From Rhizobiaceae bacterium (lineage in GTDB: Bacteria > Pseudomonadota > Alphaproteobacteria > Rhizobiales > Rhizobiaceae): a DNA stretch of 64,000 nucleotides. The position numbers were made by a program, and so were the translations under genes. The stretch spans positions 62,001-126,000 of the forward strand of contig JARGOX010000005.1 in NCBI GenBank assembly GCA_029233925.1. The letters run 5' to 3'. Below, one piece after another: positions 7,393-16,203 of this stretch (the stretch's first letter is position 1; every line of letters begins with the position of its first letter). A model generated the notes under the pieces. The model did no database searches. It saw nothing but the letters and a program-made list of their open reading frames with translations, and had not been told where the DNA came from.

Positions 7393-9872
7393 CGTTTCAC
7401 TTCTGGCGTATGGGTGGTGGCCACCGTTCCAGCCGACCCGTTGGCAGCAAGCAAACCGATCAAACGCTCGATCGCATGCAGCATCGTGCCATCATAAGGC
7501 AAGGGTTCATCCGGGTAGTCATGCCAATTCAGATCCAGATTGAGCAGGGGCGCAATCAACGCGTTTTTTGCCCAGAACATCGTGCCGATCGGAAAGAGAA
7601 AATGCTTTGGCAACGCCGACAGGCCCAACTTGCGCGCGATCGGCCTTGCAGGCGCCAGATTTGCCTGCCAACCCACAATATTCGGATCCTCGGGGATCAC
7701 CATCTGAACGGAACGACTTTGGTCCATTACCGACAGCAAACGATCCAACATCGCGCCGGAAAATGTCCCGCCGAGGAGATTTTCGAAGTTCAGATTGCGC
7801 CAGTCATCTGCAGTCTCAGACCCAATGAACGTGGCACTCTTCTTCGTATGAATGTGCCCTATATAGTCATAGGCTTCGACAAGCTCGGCGCCGAAAGCGG
7901 TGATGAACGGTCCGATATCACGGCCCCGGTTCGGCGTGATCCTGACCTCAACGACCCCGCCGCTATAGGCTGAAAGGCAGCGCAACGCCTCCTTTTCAGC
8001 CGTTTCACTCGGCACGCTGACAAAGAGATCCGGTCTTATCTGATTGCGCTGGAGACGCGAAACGATCTCTTCGAGCATATCGGGATAGTAGGCGTGAATG
8101 TGGAGAGCGACTTTCGGGTCATTGCTGATATTCGTGTAGGGGGTCGAGGCATCGATCACCAGATTTTTCCAGCGTTCCTGTGGTTTGCCAGCACGAATAT
8201 AATGGGCAAAGGGATCACCATCTTCAGGCCGCAGTTGATTGATTTCCCAATAGACGCCGGGATGGAATCCCGGGCTGGGTTTTCGCTGAGAAACCGCCAT
8301 CGCCCAGGATCGCGCATAGGCCAGTATTTCATGGCGTTGCGTGGGTTTGCGATCATGGGGACGCGCCGCAAATTCCAGATGGAATTCATTGGATGCTTCT
8401 ATGACATCCACATTTTCCATCTCGGTCACGACCTGTGCTTTCGCCTCCTCGACGCGTATGCGCAGTTGATCGACATAGGTGTTCCAATCAAATGCCTTTG
8501 TTGAAATCTCTCTGCATTGCGCACCAATTTTCCGCCGCAGATCTTCCGATTGCGCCAGTGCGCCGACCTTGAGGGCGGCATCGTTGCAGTCCAGATATCC
8601 GGCAATGCACTGTTCAGCCAGGCCGCCGCCGCGCAGGAACTCGACAATACCCGTTGTCTTGTCGAAACAGACCAGCGGGATGGAATGGGTCATTGCATCG
8701 ATCGCAACGTTCGGCAACGGATCGAGGCGGGACGAAAGAAGAAATATGTCACAGGCAGCGTAGATTGCTTCGATCTCGGGGGTTTCCGGGAGAAAGGTAA
8801 GCACATCTTCGATGCCGGCTCTTTTTACCTCATCTTCGATATAGACGGAATAGGCCATGTCCTCTTGCGGATTATAACCCATTCCTACCCAGACAAACCG
8901 GCACTTTGCGCCCCCAATCTGCCGGGCAATTCTGGATGCGCAATCGACAAAAAGATCGACGCCTTTTCGCAATTGCACAGCGCCGGCACCGACGATCAAG
9001 ATTTCATCGCCCTTTTTCTTGACTTTGCCGGCTATGTGCTCCGACAAGGAACCAGACAGCGGCACTTTGTCGGCTGCTTTCTCATCGCGCTCGGGAACGT
9101 GGCAACGCCCCTGCGGAAGGATGGTGACCGGCGTGTGCGCCAGATCAGGATTACGCGTCAGCATATTCTCATAGGTCAGAAACGTGGAAAAGATCGGCTG
9201 ATGAGACCACTGAAGGGCATGGCGGAAAGCCCATTCAGGCCTGGTATAGGCGGCAAACTCATGGAACATGCCGACCGTTGGAATGCCCCTGACAGCCAAT
9301 GGTTCAAACATCGGTCGAGACTCAATGGAATTCACGATGGCGAAATCAATTTCACATTCGCTCAGGATCACATCCAGAATCAGGCCTGACAGCCTGGGGT
9401 TTGCGTAGATGGATTCCTCACAAATGGTCCAGGCGGAGATCGCCTTGAAGTGTTCAAGGAGCGGTCCGCCGCCCAGTGTCAGCGTGATGACGTCAAATTC
9501 ATCCGACAGCGACTTCACCAGATTATAGCTGAGCACCGGCGCGCCGGTCAGGCTTGCTTGATGGGTCGCCACCAGACACTTGCGTTTCGCGGCATCAAAT
9601 TTTCGATTCGCGCTCATTTCAGGCAAGCTGTAGACACGACCCTCAATGCGTCCGTGCATAAGATAGTGATCCGAGGGACCCGCCGGATAATTTTCGATAT
9701 CAGGGTTTAGCAGACAATAGATCGCCGGATTGAAATCTGCAGGCAAGGCACTCACGACGTGGAGTGGACTGGTGGGCGCCCTGTGCAAAGGCTCCCCATT
9801 TCGGCAAGCTGTTTGGTGGCGCCGGTAGCCTCTGCCAAATAGCCGCGAGACACCCCGCAACACAGCGGTCAT
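7389..9872 (-). CDS. GT4 glycosyltransferase with RgpF-like C-terminal domain (probably a 3' half of a split gene)
   Basis: An 827-residue protein. After a PADFNPAIYCLLNPDI motif typical of large polysaccharide glycosyltransferases come a GT-B/GT4 module (KCLVATHQASLTGAPVLSYN near 94; VGAGAVQLRKGVDLFV and SSRLDPLPNVAIDAM, the nucleotide-sugar binding half) and a rhamnan-synthesis F type domain (ALHIHAYYPDMLEEI, then NRGRDIGPF and HIHTKKS). The ATG at 9872 falls in the middle of a STSWRMTAVLRG stretch. The equivalent stretch in the 804-4316 protein is internal, and the frame is open upstream to a TGA near 10008 with coiled-coil coding potential. It is therefore likely the downstream piece of a gene that once began at 10982. 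It may be translated by reinitiation or not at all. Confidence 0.75.
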   Translation of the reverse strand: MTAVLRGVSRLFGRGYRRHQTACRNGEPLHRAPTSPLHVVSALPADFNPAIYCLLNPDIENYPAGPSDHYLMHGRIEGRVYSLPEMSANRKFDAAKRKCLVATHQASLTGAPVLSYNLVKSLSDEFDVITLTLGGGPLLEHFKAISAWTICEESIYANPRLSGLILDVILSECEIDFAIVNSIESRPMFEPLAVRGIPTVGMFHEFAAYTRPEWAFRHALQWSHQPIFSTFLTYENMLTRNPDLAHTPVTILPQGRCHVPERDEKAADKVPLSGSLSEHIAGKVKKKGDEILIVGAGAVQLRKGVDLFVDCASRIARQIGGAKCRFVWVGMGYNPQEDMAYSVYIEDEVKRAGIEDVLTFLPETPEIEAIYAACDIFLLSSRLDPLPNVAIDAMTHSIPLVCFDKTTGIVEFLRGGGLAEQCIAGYLDCNDAALKVGALAQSEDLRRKIGAQCREISTKAFDWNTYVDQLRIRVEEAKAQVVTEMENVDVIEASNEFHLEFAARPHDRKPTQRHEILAYARSWAMAVSQRKPSPGFHPGVYWEINQLRPEDGDPFAHYIRAGKPQERWKNLVIDASTPYTNISNDPKVALHIHAYYPDMLEEIVSRLQRNQIRPDLFVSVPSETAEKEALRCLSAYSGGVVEVRITPNRGRDIGPFITAFGAELVEAYDYIGHIHTKKSATFIGSETADDWRNLNFENLLGGTFSGAMLDRLLSVMDQSRSVQMVIPEDPNIVGWQANLAPARPIARKLGLSALPKHFLFPIGTMFWAKNALIAPLLNLDLNWHDYPDEPLPYDGTMLHAIERLIGLLAANGSAGTVATTHTPEVKR

Positions 9873-10004
9873 GCGCCAGCTTGTGGAATCAAGGGTGGCC
9901 TGTTTTTCTGTCGCACAGTGTTTTAGCGCTTCTTCCAGATCGGCCTTGCTCTTTGTCAGCGCAGCCGTTTGATCCGCATAAACAGCCAGCTTGCCTGGTG
10001 GCCG

Positions 10005-10982
10005 TCACCAATCGTTTTTGAAGTGGTTCATCCTTGGCCAGGGAACCCTGGCGCAATTGGTCCAATGGTCCAATTGTTGACTCAGACTGGCTATGGTCGC
10101 CTTCAGGCCTGCGGAATATCCCGCAAAAGGTTCAATGATCTCCAGTCTGGCTCGGGTCATGTTGAATGCGCCATCCGCAGCAACATTGTCGATGTCCAAA
10201 CGGTCGGCAGCCACGCGTTCCAAATCCACATAGAGTTCGGCAATCCATTGCGGAAGTTTGGAATTTGCCTGGATATCCTCGATCGTGGGGACCATATTGC
10301 GCGTATCCGGGGCAAGAAACCGGCTGATATGTTCAGGGACCTCGGGCGCTTGTTCATCGAACATCACCAAATTCAATTTTTGTGAGATCCGACGCATCTG
10401 CTGCAATGGATTTGCAACAAGCGAATCGTAATCAACAAGAACCCGTTCTGCTCCAGTCGTCTCAGAAATCGCGGGGATGACATGCTGTGCCCAAAGCAGA
10501 TGGGCAATCTCAGGAAGCGTTTGGTTCCGGCGCGCCAGTGAAACGGCAACACTCAGCGGATTGCGCACCACCACAATATATTTGGTCGTGCATCCGACTT
10601 CGGAAAATACAGCTTTCCAGAACGGCAGCAACCTGCAGGTGCGGGGATCCTTGAATCCCCAATGACCTGCGCTTTGCGCGATCCTGTTTCGAATAATTTC
10701 AACAGCCTCCCGCTTCAGCTTGCTGATTTCAGGGGCGTCGAGGTCCAGTTGATCGAGGTTAAAGGTCAGAAGGTCTTGCTGATGTCCCAGACACGCCAAA
10801 AGCTGCTCATTGATTTCAAGGCAACCTGTATCCTCAAAGAGACCTGCCGGGTTGTCGTGTTCAGGTGGGAGCAACTCTTTGCCCAACCCGATTCCAAAGA
10901 GCTCCAAGGATTTCGTCAAAGCGCTGGTACCACTATTGTGCATGCCCAACACGACGCACACCATATCAGGTTGCCTATTCAT
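10005..10982 (-). CDS. PAPS-type sulfotransferase (probably the 5' part of a split gene)
   Basis: About 325 residues. The P-loop VVLGMHNSGTSALTKSLELF and the RNPLSVAVSLARR 3'-phosphosulfate motif mark a sulfotransferase related to the N-terminus of the 804-4316 protein. EDTGCLEINEQLLACLG and WGFKDPRTCRLLPFW are further shared family motifs. The ATG at 10982 has GGAG about 11 bases upstream; a TTG at 11039 is an alternative. The protein ends abruptly (HFKNDW, stop at 10005) shortly after a predicted coiled coil starts (IASLSQQLDH). The next reverse frames carry the coil onward into the glycosyltransferase at 7389-9872, so indels probably split one gene. The sulfotransferase domain itself looks whole. 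Confidence 0.75.
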   Translation of the reverse strand: MNRQPDMVCVVLGMHNSGTSALTKSLELFGIGLGKELLPPEHDNPAGLFEDTGCLEINEQLLACLGHQQDLLTFNLDQLDLDAPEISKLKREAVEIIRNRIAQSAGHWGFKDPRTCRLLPFWKAVFSEVGCTTKYIVVVRNPLSVAVSLARRNQTLPEIAHLLWAQHVIPAISETTGAERVLVDYDSLVANPLQQMRRISQKLNLVMFDEQAPEVPEHISRFLAPDTRNMVPTIEDIQANSKLPQWIAELYVDLERVAADRLDIDNVAADGAFNMTRARLEIIEPFAGYSAGLKATIASLSQQLDHWTNCARVPWPRMNHFKNDW

Positions 10983-11039
10983 ACCTGTTCGCTCTCCAAC
11001 CGACAGGCTTGCAAGCCAGCCTGATTCATCCCTCAGCAA

Positions 11040-11771
11040 TTATAAACATAAAGAGGATTTGACGATTAGTCGGCATATTATTTTTTCCGAGGCACGGGAA
11101 AACCGGCCAGCCTATCAAATCAAACCGGAGATCAGTCCAGCCTTTCACCCCTGACAAAGGCCATCACGGTTACAAAATCTGACAGGTTGCGGTGCACGAC
11201 GGCGGTGCAGTATAAAACCCTCGACACATGACTACACAATACATGGGCCTTCATAACAACCTCTGGTGTACGGATGAGTCAAGCCGGAATTTCACATTGA
11301 TGTCGATCACGCTGGTCGATGACGATCATCTTCCGGACGGACATGTCTTCCATCGTGTGGGCAATTCCGCCAGTACCGAGGCCGGATTGGTCGATACTTT
11401 TGCATCTGACGGCGGGTCGACAAGAATCGTTGGTGCCTGTCAGGTCTCGCCAGGGGCTTCAGCCATGGTGGGAGCGCGAGCACCCTTCCGAAACAGCCGA
11501 TAACCAAGTTTGAGAAAACGGGCGATTGGCACTGGCGATGGCCATAGCGGCAGCGTATGTTGTCGCCAGAACGGAAAGATGGTCTGGAGCGGGGGCTACC
11601 AGATGGGACCGATTGCAACTCTGTTCGGGTGCTATGAGCCAGCAGCGTGCGTTCACAAAAGATCCTGCCGTTTTTCATTGGAGAAAGTGTTTTGTCCGTT
11701 GAAGGGCAAGGGGCTTATCGGGAAACGTGATTTTCCTGTGTTGATCGGGCGAAGATTTTCAAGACAGGGGC
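11040..11771. other. Gene-poor stretch with one unrecognised short ORF
   Basis: An open frame on the plus strand (11228-11503, MTTQYMGLHNNLWC and onward) follows a promoter-like TTGCGG-18 bp-TATAAA at 11187-11216. Its protein shows no domain I recognise. A reverse frame at 11307-11678 is equally open and equally featureless. No repeat or hairpin stands out. Confidence 0.3.
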
Positions 11772-13511
11772 ATGTTGAGATTGAATCGCGACAAATTGAT
11801 ATCAGCGGTCTATTCAGCGACCTTGTCGCCGGTGGGTTACGATGAAGCGATGGAAACCATCGATCATCTGATTTTCGGTGATCTCGCATCCGGGCATGGC
11901 GACAAGGCCAGTGAGGATGCAAACGGTTTTGCCATCGGCACCGACAAGACACCGCCGGTGATCGATCCGCAAATTGCCAGCCATTTCCAGCTCGCCCAGA
12001 ATATTCAATTGAGGGTCGGGCACCAGAACGGGGAAAAACCCAAGGCGCTGATGCTTCTGGATGCAGCGCCCGGTCCGGCCTATATTGTCGACCAGGACGA
12101 AAACATCATCGCGATGAATGGCCACGCGGAACACAAGGGCAAGGGCAAATTCCAAAAGCTCAACACGTTTGCCGACGATCCGGATGTGTTGAAAGACCTG
12201 CGCGCCTGCATCACCTCCGACCAGGAAGAGAAATTGCTGGTCTTTCCCAGCACTCTGAACCGTTCGGAAAATATCAGCACCTGTTTTCTGCTGAGAAAAA
12301 TTGATGCTGACTCCGTCGACGGTTCGAAAGGTCTCATTGAGCCCGTTGGCAATGCATTTTTTCTGATGGTGGTGGACCTGAGATTTGAAAAGTCAAAGAC
12401 CGAACTTTTCCGATACTCCTATGGCCTGACACCGGCTGAGGTCGACATCGCGGTTCATCTCGCCAGCGGAAGGCAATTGACCGAAATCGCCGTCGAGCGC
12501 GGCGCAACCATCCCCACCATCCGTACGCAAATCAAGTCGATCAAGCGCAAGACCGGTTCGCGTGATATTCCAGCCATAGTTCGCCTGCTGTGCGGGTATT
12601 CAGCCGGCATGCTGATTTCCTCGCAGCTCTCCTCACCGCCACTGCCGATCAATAGCAAAAGTGCGCTGATAAAATCCCGACATCAGATCACCCTGCGCGA
12701 TGGCCGGCGCATGATCTATCTGCAACAGGGCAATCCCAACGGCACTGCGGTGGTGATGTTCCACAACCTGCCCTATGGCATCGAACTGCCGAAAATGGCC
12801 ATCGAGGCGGCCAACCGCCTTAACCTGCGTATTCTGGCGCCATACCGGCCAGGTCACGGTGATTCGGACATGCTCGAAAACGCCCATGGCGACAAATGGC
12901 TGGATGAAGTGGCCGCCGATGTTTATGAGTTGCTTGATCAGTTGGCGATACCGCGCGCCATCATCCTGGGTCATACGATCGGCTCGATCTATGCCCTGCG
13001 GTTTGCCAAGCGGTTTCCCAATCGCGTCTCACACCTGTTCGCCGTGTCCCGCCCGCCAATCTGGCGCAAGGAATGGATTGAACAATTGCCCAGACGGCAA
13101 CGCCTGGGAATGCGCATCGCCCTTTACCTGCCGCAAATGTTGCCGCTGATCATGCAGGCCACGGCAGCCTTCATCCGCAACGGTGATACTTTCAAGGTGG
13201 TTCAGACATTTTGCGAGGACAGCCCGGGTGATATCGAGGTGATCAAGAATCCGGAAATTCGTGACCTTATCGTCCAGGACACAAGGGACGGCATGAAGCA
13301 GGGAGCGCCGGCGGTATGCCAGGATGTATTGCTGTCAACGCGCGATTTTACCGATGATGCCCGTTCTCTCAACAAGACTTTTTACATCCTGCATGGCGAA
13401 GCCGACGGCGTGGTGCCCCCCTCTCAATCGCAAGCTTTTGCAGAACAGGTGCCCGGCACCCGACTTGAAATCGTACCCGGCGCCGGCAATCTTCTGATGT
13501 ACAGCCATTAG
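11772..13511 (+). CDS. PAS-like / LuxR-HTH / alpha-beta hydrolase fusion regulator with atypical active site
   Basis: A 579-residue fusion. Residues about 90-205 look PAS-like (PAYIVDQDENIIAMNGHAE). Residues about 215-275 are a LuxR-type helix-turn-helix (YGLTPAEVDIAVHLASGRQL, then IRTQIKSIKRKTG). Residues about 305-579 are an alpha/beta hydrolase (GTAVVMFHNLPYG, YRPGHGDSD, HGEADGVVP). The nucleophile elbow is GHTIG (residues 400-404), with Thr where Ser is usual. The expected His in the AGH motif is Asn (GAGNLLM), while the Asp is kept. Catalysis is therefore doubtful, and a ligand-sensing role is plausible. A TAG ends the frame after MYSH, yet in-frame codons DNVLRAIKKATHTK follow to the next stop, so the last 15 or so residues were probably lost. 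An adjacent surface-protein gene is a possible target. Confidence 0.8.
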   Translation: MLRLNRDKLISAVYSATLSPVGYDEAMETIDHLIFGDLASGHGDKASEDANGFAIGTDKTPPVIDPQIASHFQLAQNIQLRVGHQNGEKPKALMLLDAAPGPAYIVDQDENIIAMNGHAEHKGKGKFQKLNTFADDPDVLKDLRACITSDQEEKLLVFPSTLNRSENISTCFLLRKIDADSVDGSKGLIEPVGNAFFLMVVDLRFEKSKTELFRYSYGLTPAEVDIAVHLASGRQLTEIAVERGATIPTIRTQIKSIKRKTGSRDIPAIVRLLCGYSAGMLISSQLSSPPLPINSKSALIKSRHQITLRDGRRMIYLQQGNPNGTAVVMFHNLPYGIELPKMAIEAANRLNLRILAPYRPGHGDSDMLENAHGDKWLDEVAADVYELLDQLAIPRAIILGHTIGSIYALRFAKRFPNRVSHLFAVSRPPIWRKEWIEQLPRRQRLGMRIALYLPQMLPLIMQATAAFIRNGDTFKVVQTFCEDSPGDIEVIKNPEIRDLIVQDTRDGMKQGAPAVCQDVLLSTRDFTDDARSLNKTFYILHGEADGVVPPSQSQAFAEQVPGTRLEIVPGAGNLLMYSH

Positions 13512-13564
13512 GACAATGTTCTGCGGGCGATCAAAAAAGCCACTCATACCAAATAGTCGGCGCC

Positions 13565-13584
13565 CATACCCAATAACGGGTATG
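13565..13584. terminator. Hairpin after the regulator gene
   Basis: CATACCC, loop AATAAC, GGGTATG: a perfect 7-bp stem 50 bases past the regulator stop. No T-run follows, so termination is uncertain. Confidence 0.3.
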
Positions 13585-13672
13585 ACAGCCTAACAGACTC
13601 CTAATAAATTTCCTCTGACGGACGGTAAAACTGTCAGGGTATGCGCACCATCACAGAATTGCTCTGGCTTCA

Positions 13673-16039
13673 TTGGCCGGCAAGTCCGGTGAATGCCACC
13701 CCGTATGCCTATGTCAGAATTGGTCCTTGGGGGAAATCATCCGTTCTATTTTAGCCTCACGCGGCAACCGGCAATCTGCCGGTGTTGCTCCTATTGTCCT
13801 GCTCTGCCTTTTGGCCATGACGGCAGGCGGGACGATGACCGGATTTTCGAGTATTGCCCATGCGGATCCTCAGACAGAGTCCTGCAATGGCGAGCTGGTG
13901 CCCAACGAGATCGCGGATGTCTACTATAGTCCGGAAACCCAGCTCATCAGCTACGCATCGCAATTCACCAACTGCCTGGAGGAAAATGTCACGCCTGTCG
14001 GGACTTCCGTAACCTACGCGTCCACCGCAGCCACCGGTCCGGATACCAGCATCGCCAGCAGCGCCAATAGTTATTATGGCGGCGCGCTTACCCTGAAAGC
14101 CGGCCTGGCGCCGGGCCTCTACACCATGACCGCCACCTTCAACCCTGACACCGGCGGCCTCTATCAGGTCAGCAACAGCCCGGCATCGGTTGATTTTTAT
14201 ATCCGCAAGGCCATCCAGAAGATTACGGTCAGCGCCACTCCAACCAGTATCGGGCTGGAACAAAGCTCTATACTCAACAGCTCGGACGGATTGGGCACCG
14301 GCCTGGTCAGCTATGAAATAACTGCCGGTAGTGAATCCTGTTTAATAATCGGGCCCTTTGTCACGGGCATCAGCGAGGGCAGTTGTACCGTGACGGCCAC
14401 CAAGGCTGAAGACGCCAATTATGAAAGGGCCTCAAACACGGTCGTCATCACTGTCAGCCAGGTCAGTGAGGACAGCCCGGCCAGCCAGACCATCGCCTTC
14501 ACTGCACCTGCCGACCAGGCCTATACGCCGAGCGGCACGGTGCCGTTGAGTGCAACGGGTGGCGCATCGGGAGAACCGGTGACCTTTGCCTCCAATTCCA
14601 CCGATGTATGTACGGTGTCGGGCTCGACAGCCACGATGGTCTCCGCCGGCAGCTGTTCGATCACCGCCTCACAGGCCGGTAATACAAATTTTGAAGCAGC
14701 GAGCGATGTCAGCGACAGTTTCAACCTGACGCAGGGGATCAATGCGATCACCTTCAACGGCCCGCCGGACACACCGTTCCTCGATGGCTCGGTGGATATC
14801 GCCGCCACCGCTCTTTCCGGACTGCCGGTCAGCTTCACGACAACCACTGCGCCGATCTGTTCGGTGGCTGGCAACACCGTGACCTTCAATTCAACAGGCC
14901 TGTGTTCAATCACCGCCTCGCAAGCCGGCGACTCAAACTATGGCGCCGCCACCGATGTGGTGCAGACATTTCTGGTCACCGCCTCCGGCGTGCCGGAACT
15001 GACCAGCAAGGGAATTGCCACATTCATCACCAACCGCGCCAACCACATCCTCAACAATCAGCCCGATCTGAGTGGTTTCCTTACTGGCGCCAACCGGAGC
15101 GGCGGCGGATCGCCGGGTAATCTGCAGCTCAACGGCAATGAGGAAAGCATGAACCTGGCCTTCTCCTCCAGCCTGAGCCAGTTGAACCCGGTGTTCAGCG
15201 AGCAGAGCACGTCAGCCTTTGGCGCACCGCAACCGGTAGGCCAGACCCACGGGCCTGGTATCGGGCGCAAGTTCGATGTCTGGACCGAGATCTACGGCTC
15301 GACCTCTCAGAATGGCACCACCGACAGCGATCTTTGGGTCGGCTATTTCGGCACCCACTATTTCATTTCCCCTGACCTGCTGGTTGGCGGTCTGGTGCAG
15401 GTGGACTGGGCCGACGAGACCAATGCCACGTCCGGGTCAAGCGCTGACGGCACCGGCTGGATGGTCGGACCCTATCTGGCCGGGCGCATGCGCGATCAGA
15501 ATGTTTTTTACGAAGCGCGCGCCGCCTGGGGCCGCTCGGAAAACAACATCACACCTCTCGGAACCTATACCGACAGTTTCAGCACCCAACGCTGGCTGGC
15601 CAGAGCCAAGATCGGCGGCAACTACAGTTTCGGCGACATCAACGTCAGGCCGGAGGCCAGTATTTCCTGGTTCCAGGAGAAACAGGAAAGCTATACCGAC
15701 AGCCTGTCGACCATGATCCCGTCGCAGACCGTATCACTGGGTGAGGTCCGCTTTGGCCCCAATGTGTCGAGGACCATCCAACAGGATGACGGCACGCTGG
15801 TGCAGCCCAGCTTCGGCATCTCCGGGGTCTGGAACTTCGGCATTGCCGAAAACGCTGCCAGCCAGGGCTCATCCCTCGGCAATGAAGATCTGCGCGCTCG
15901 CCTCGACGCGGGCCTTTCCTTCACAAACACGATGGGCTGGACTCTGGCGACCGCCGGCTTTTACGATGGCATTGGTCTGGACACCGACACCTATCAAACC
16001 TATGGCGGCAACCTCAAACTGACCATTCCCCTGCAGTAG
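13673..16039 (+). CDS. Autotransporter-like surface protein with Cys-paired MBG-type repeats
   Basis: A 788-residue predicted outer-membrane protein. A hydrophobic signal segment (VLLCLLAMTAGG) ends near AHA before DPQ at about residue 64. Three Ig-like MBG/Big-type repeats follow (about 182-265, 270-354, 356-437). Each holds a spaced Cys pair (for example DVCTVSG with GSCSITASQAG) and an aromatic-bearing end (NTNFEAAS, DSNYGAAT). A Ser/Gly/Asn linker leads to a C-terminal beta-barrel from about 530 (FDVWTEIYGS, YFISPDLLVGG, then alternating aromatic strands). It ends in LTIPLQ, not the usual terminal aromatic. The TTG at 13673 opens the frame without a clear ribosome site and is long for a signal peptide, so the true start may be nearer 13727. 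Likely a type V-like adhesin. Confidence 0.75.
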   Translation: MAGKSGECHPVCLCQNWSLGEIIRSILASRGNRQSAGVAPIVLLCLLAMTAGGTMTGFSSIAHADPQTESCNGELVPNEIADVYYSPETQLISYASQFTNCLEENVTPVGTSVTYASTAATGPDTSIASSANSYYGGALTLKAGLAPGLYTMTATFNPDTGGLYQVSNSPASVDFYIRKAIQKITVSATPTSIGLEQSSILNSSDGLGTGLVSYEITAGSESCLIIGPFVTGISEGSCTVTATKAEDANYERASNTVVITVSQVSEDSPASQTIAFTAPADQAYTPSGTVPLSATGGASGEPVTFASNSTDVCTVSGSTATMVSAGSCSITASQAGNTNFEAASDVSDSFNLTQGINAITFNGPPDTPFLDGSVDIAATALSGLPVSFTTTTAPICSVAGNTVTFNSTGLCSITASQAGDSNYGAATDVVQTFLVTASGVPELTSKGIATFITNRANHILNNQPDLSGFLTGANRSGGGSPGNLQLNGNEESMNLAFSSSLSQLNPVFSEQSTSAFGAPQPVGQTHGPGIGRKFDVWTEIYGSTSQNGTTDSDLWVGYFGTHYFISPDLLVGGLVQVDWADETNATSGSSADGTGWMVGPYLAGRMRDQNVFYEARAAWGRSENNITPLGTYTDSFSTQRWLARAKIGGNYSFGDINVRPEASISWFQEKQESYTDSLSTMIPSQTVSLGEVRFGPNVSRTIQQDDGTLVQPSFGISGVWNFGIAENAASQGSSLGNEDLRARLDAGLSFTNTMGWTLATAGFYDGIGLDTDTYQTYGGNLKLTIPLQ

Positions 16040-16126
16040 GGCCTGAGAGAAAGCCGCGGAAAGCGCATATGCATGGTTGGCCCGGTGAACCGAAATGGCG
16101 CTGCCACGTTCACGCATTCATTTCCA

Positions 16127-16148
16127 CCGCCCCGGGGAACCGGAGCGG
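16127..16148. terminator. GC-rich hairpin between convergent genes
   Basis: CCGC-C-CCGG, loop GGAA, CCGG-A-GCGG lies between the autotransporter stop (16039) and the stop of the secreted protein (16204). It could terminate both directions, though no T-run follows. Confidence 0.35.
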
Positions 16149-16203
16149 CGGCCATGCTATCAGCAGGTTTGCAGCGCGGGGCTCCCCCCTGCAGGAGCCT
16201 GCA

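Noticed and set aside
8517-9389. 290-codon plus-strand ORF
   Set aside because: It is antisense to the GT4/RgpF-type glycosyltransferase, whose motifs are clear; no domain in this frame.
11187-11216. Promoter-like TTGCGG-18-TATAAA
   Set aside because: One weak -35 and an unrecognised ORF downstream; mentioned but not called as a separate promoter.
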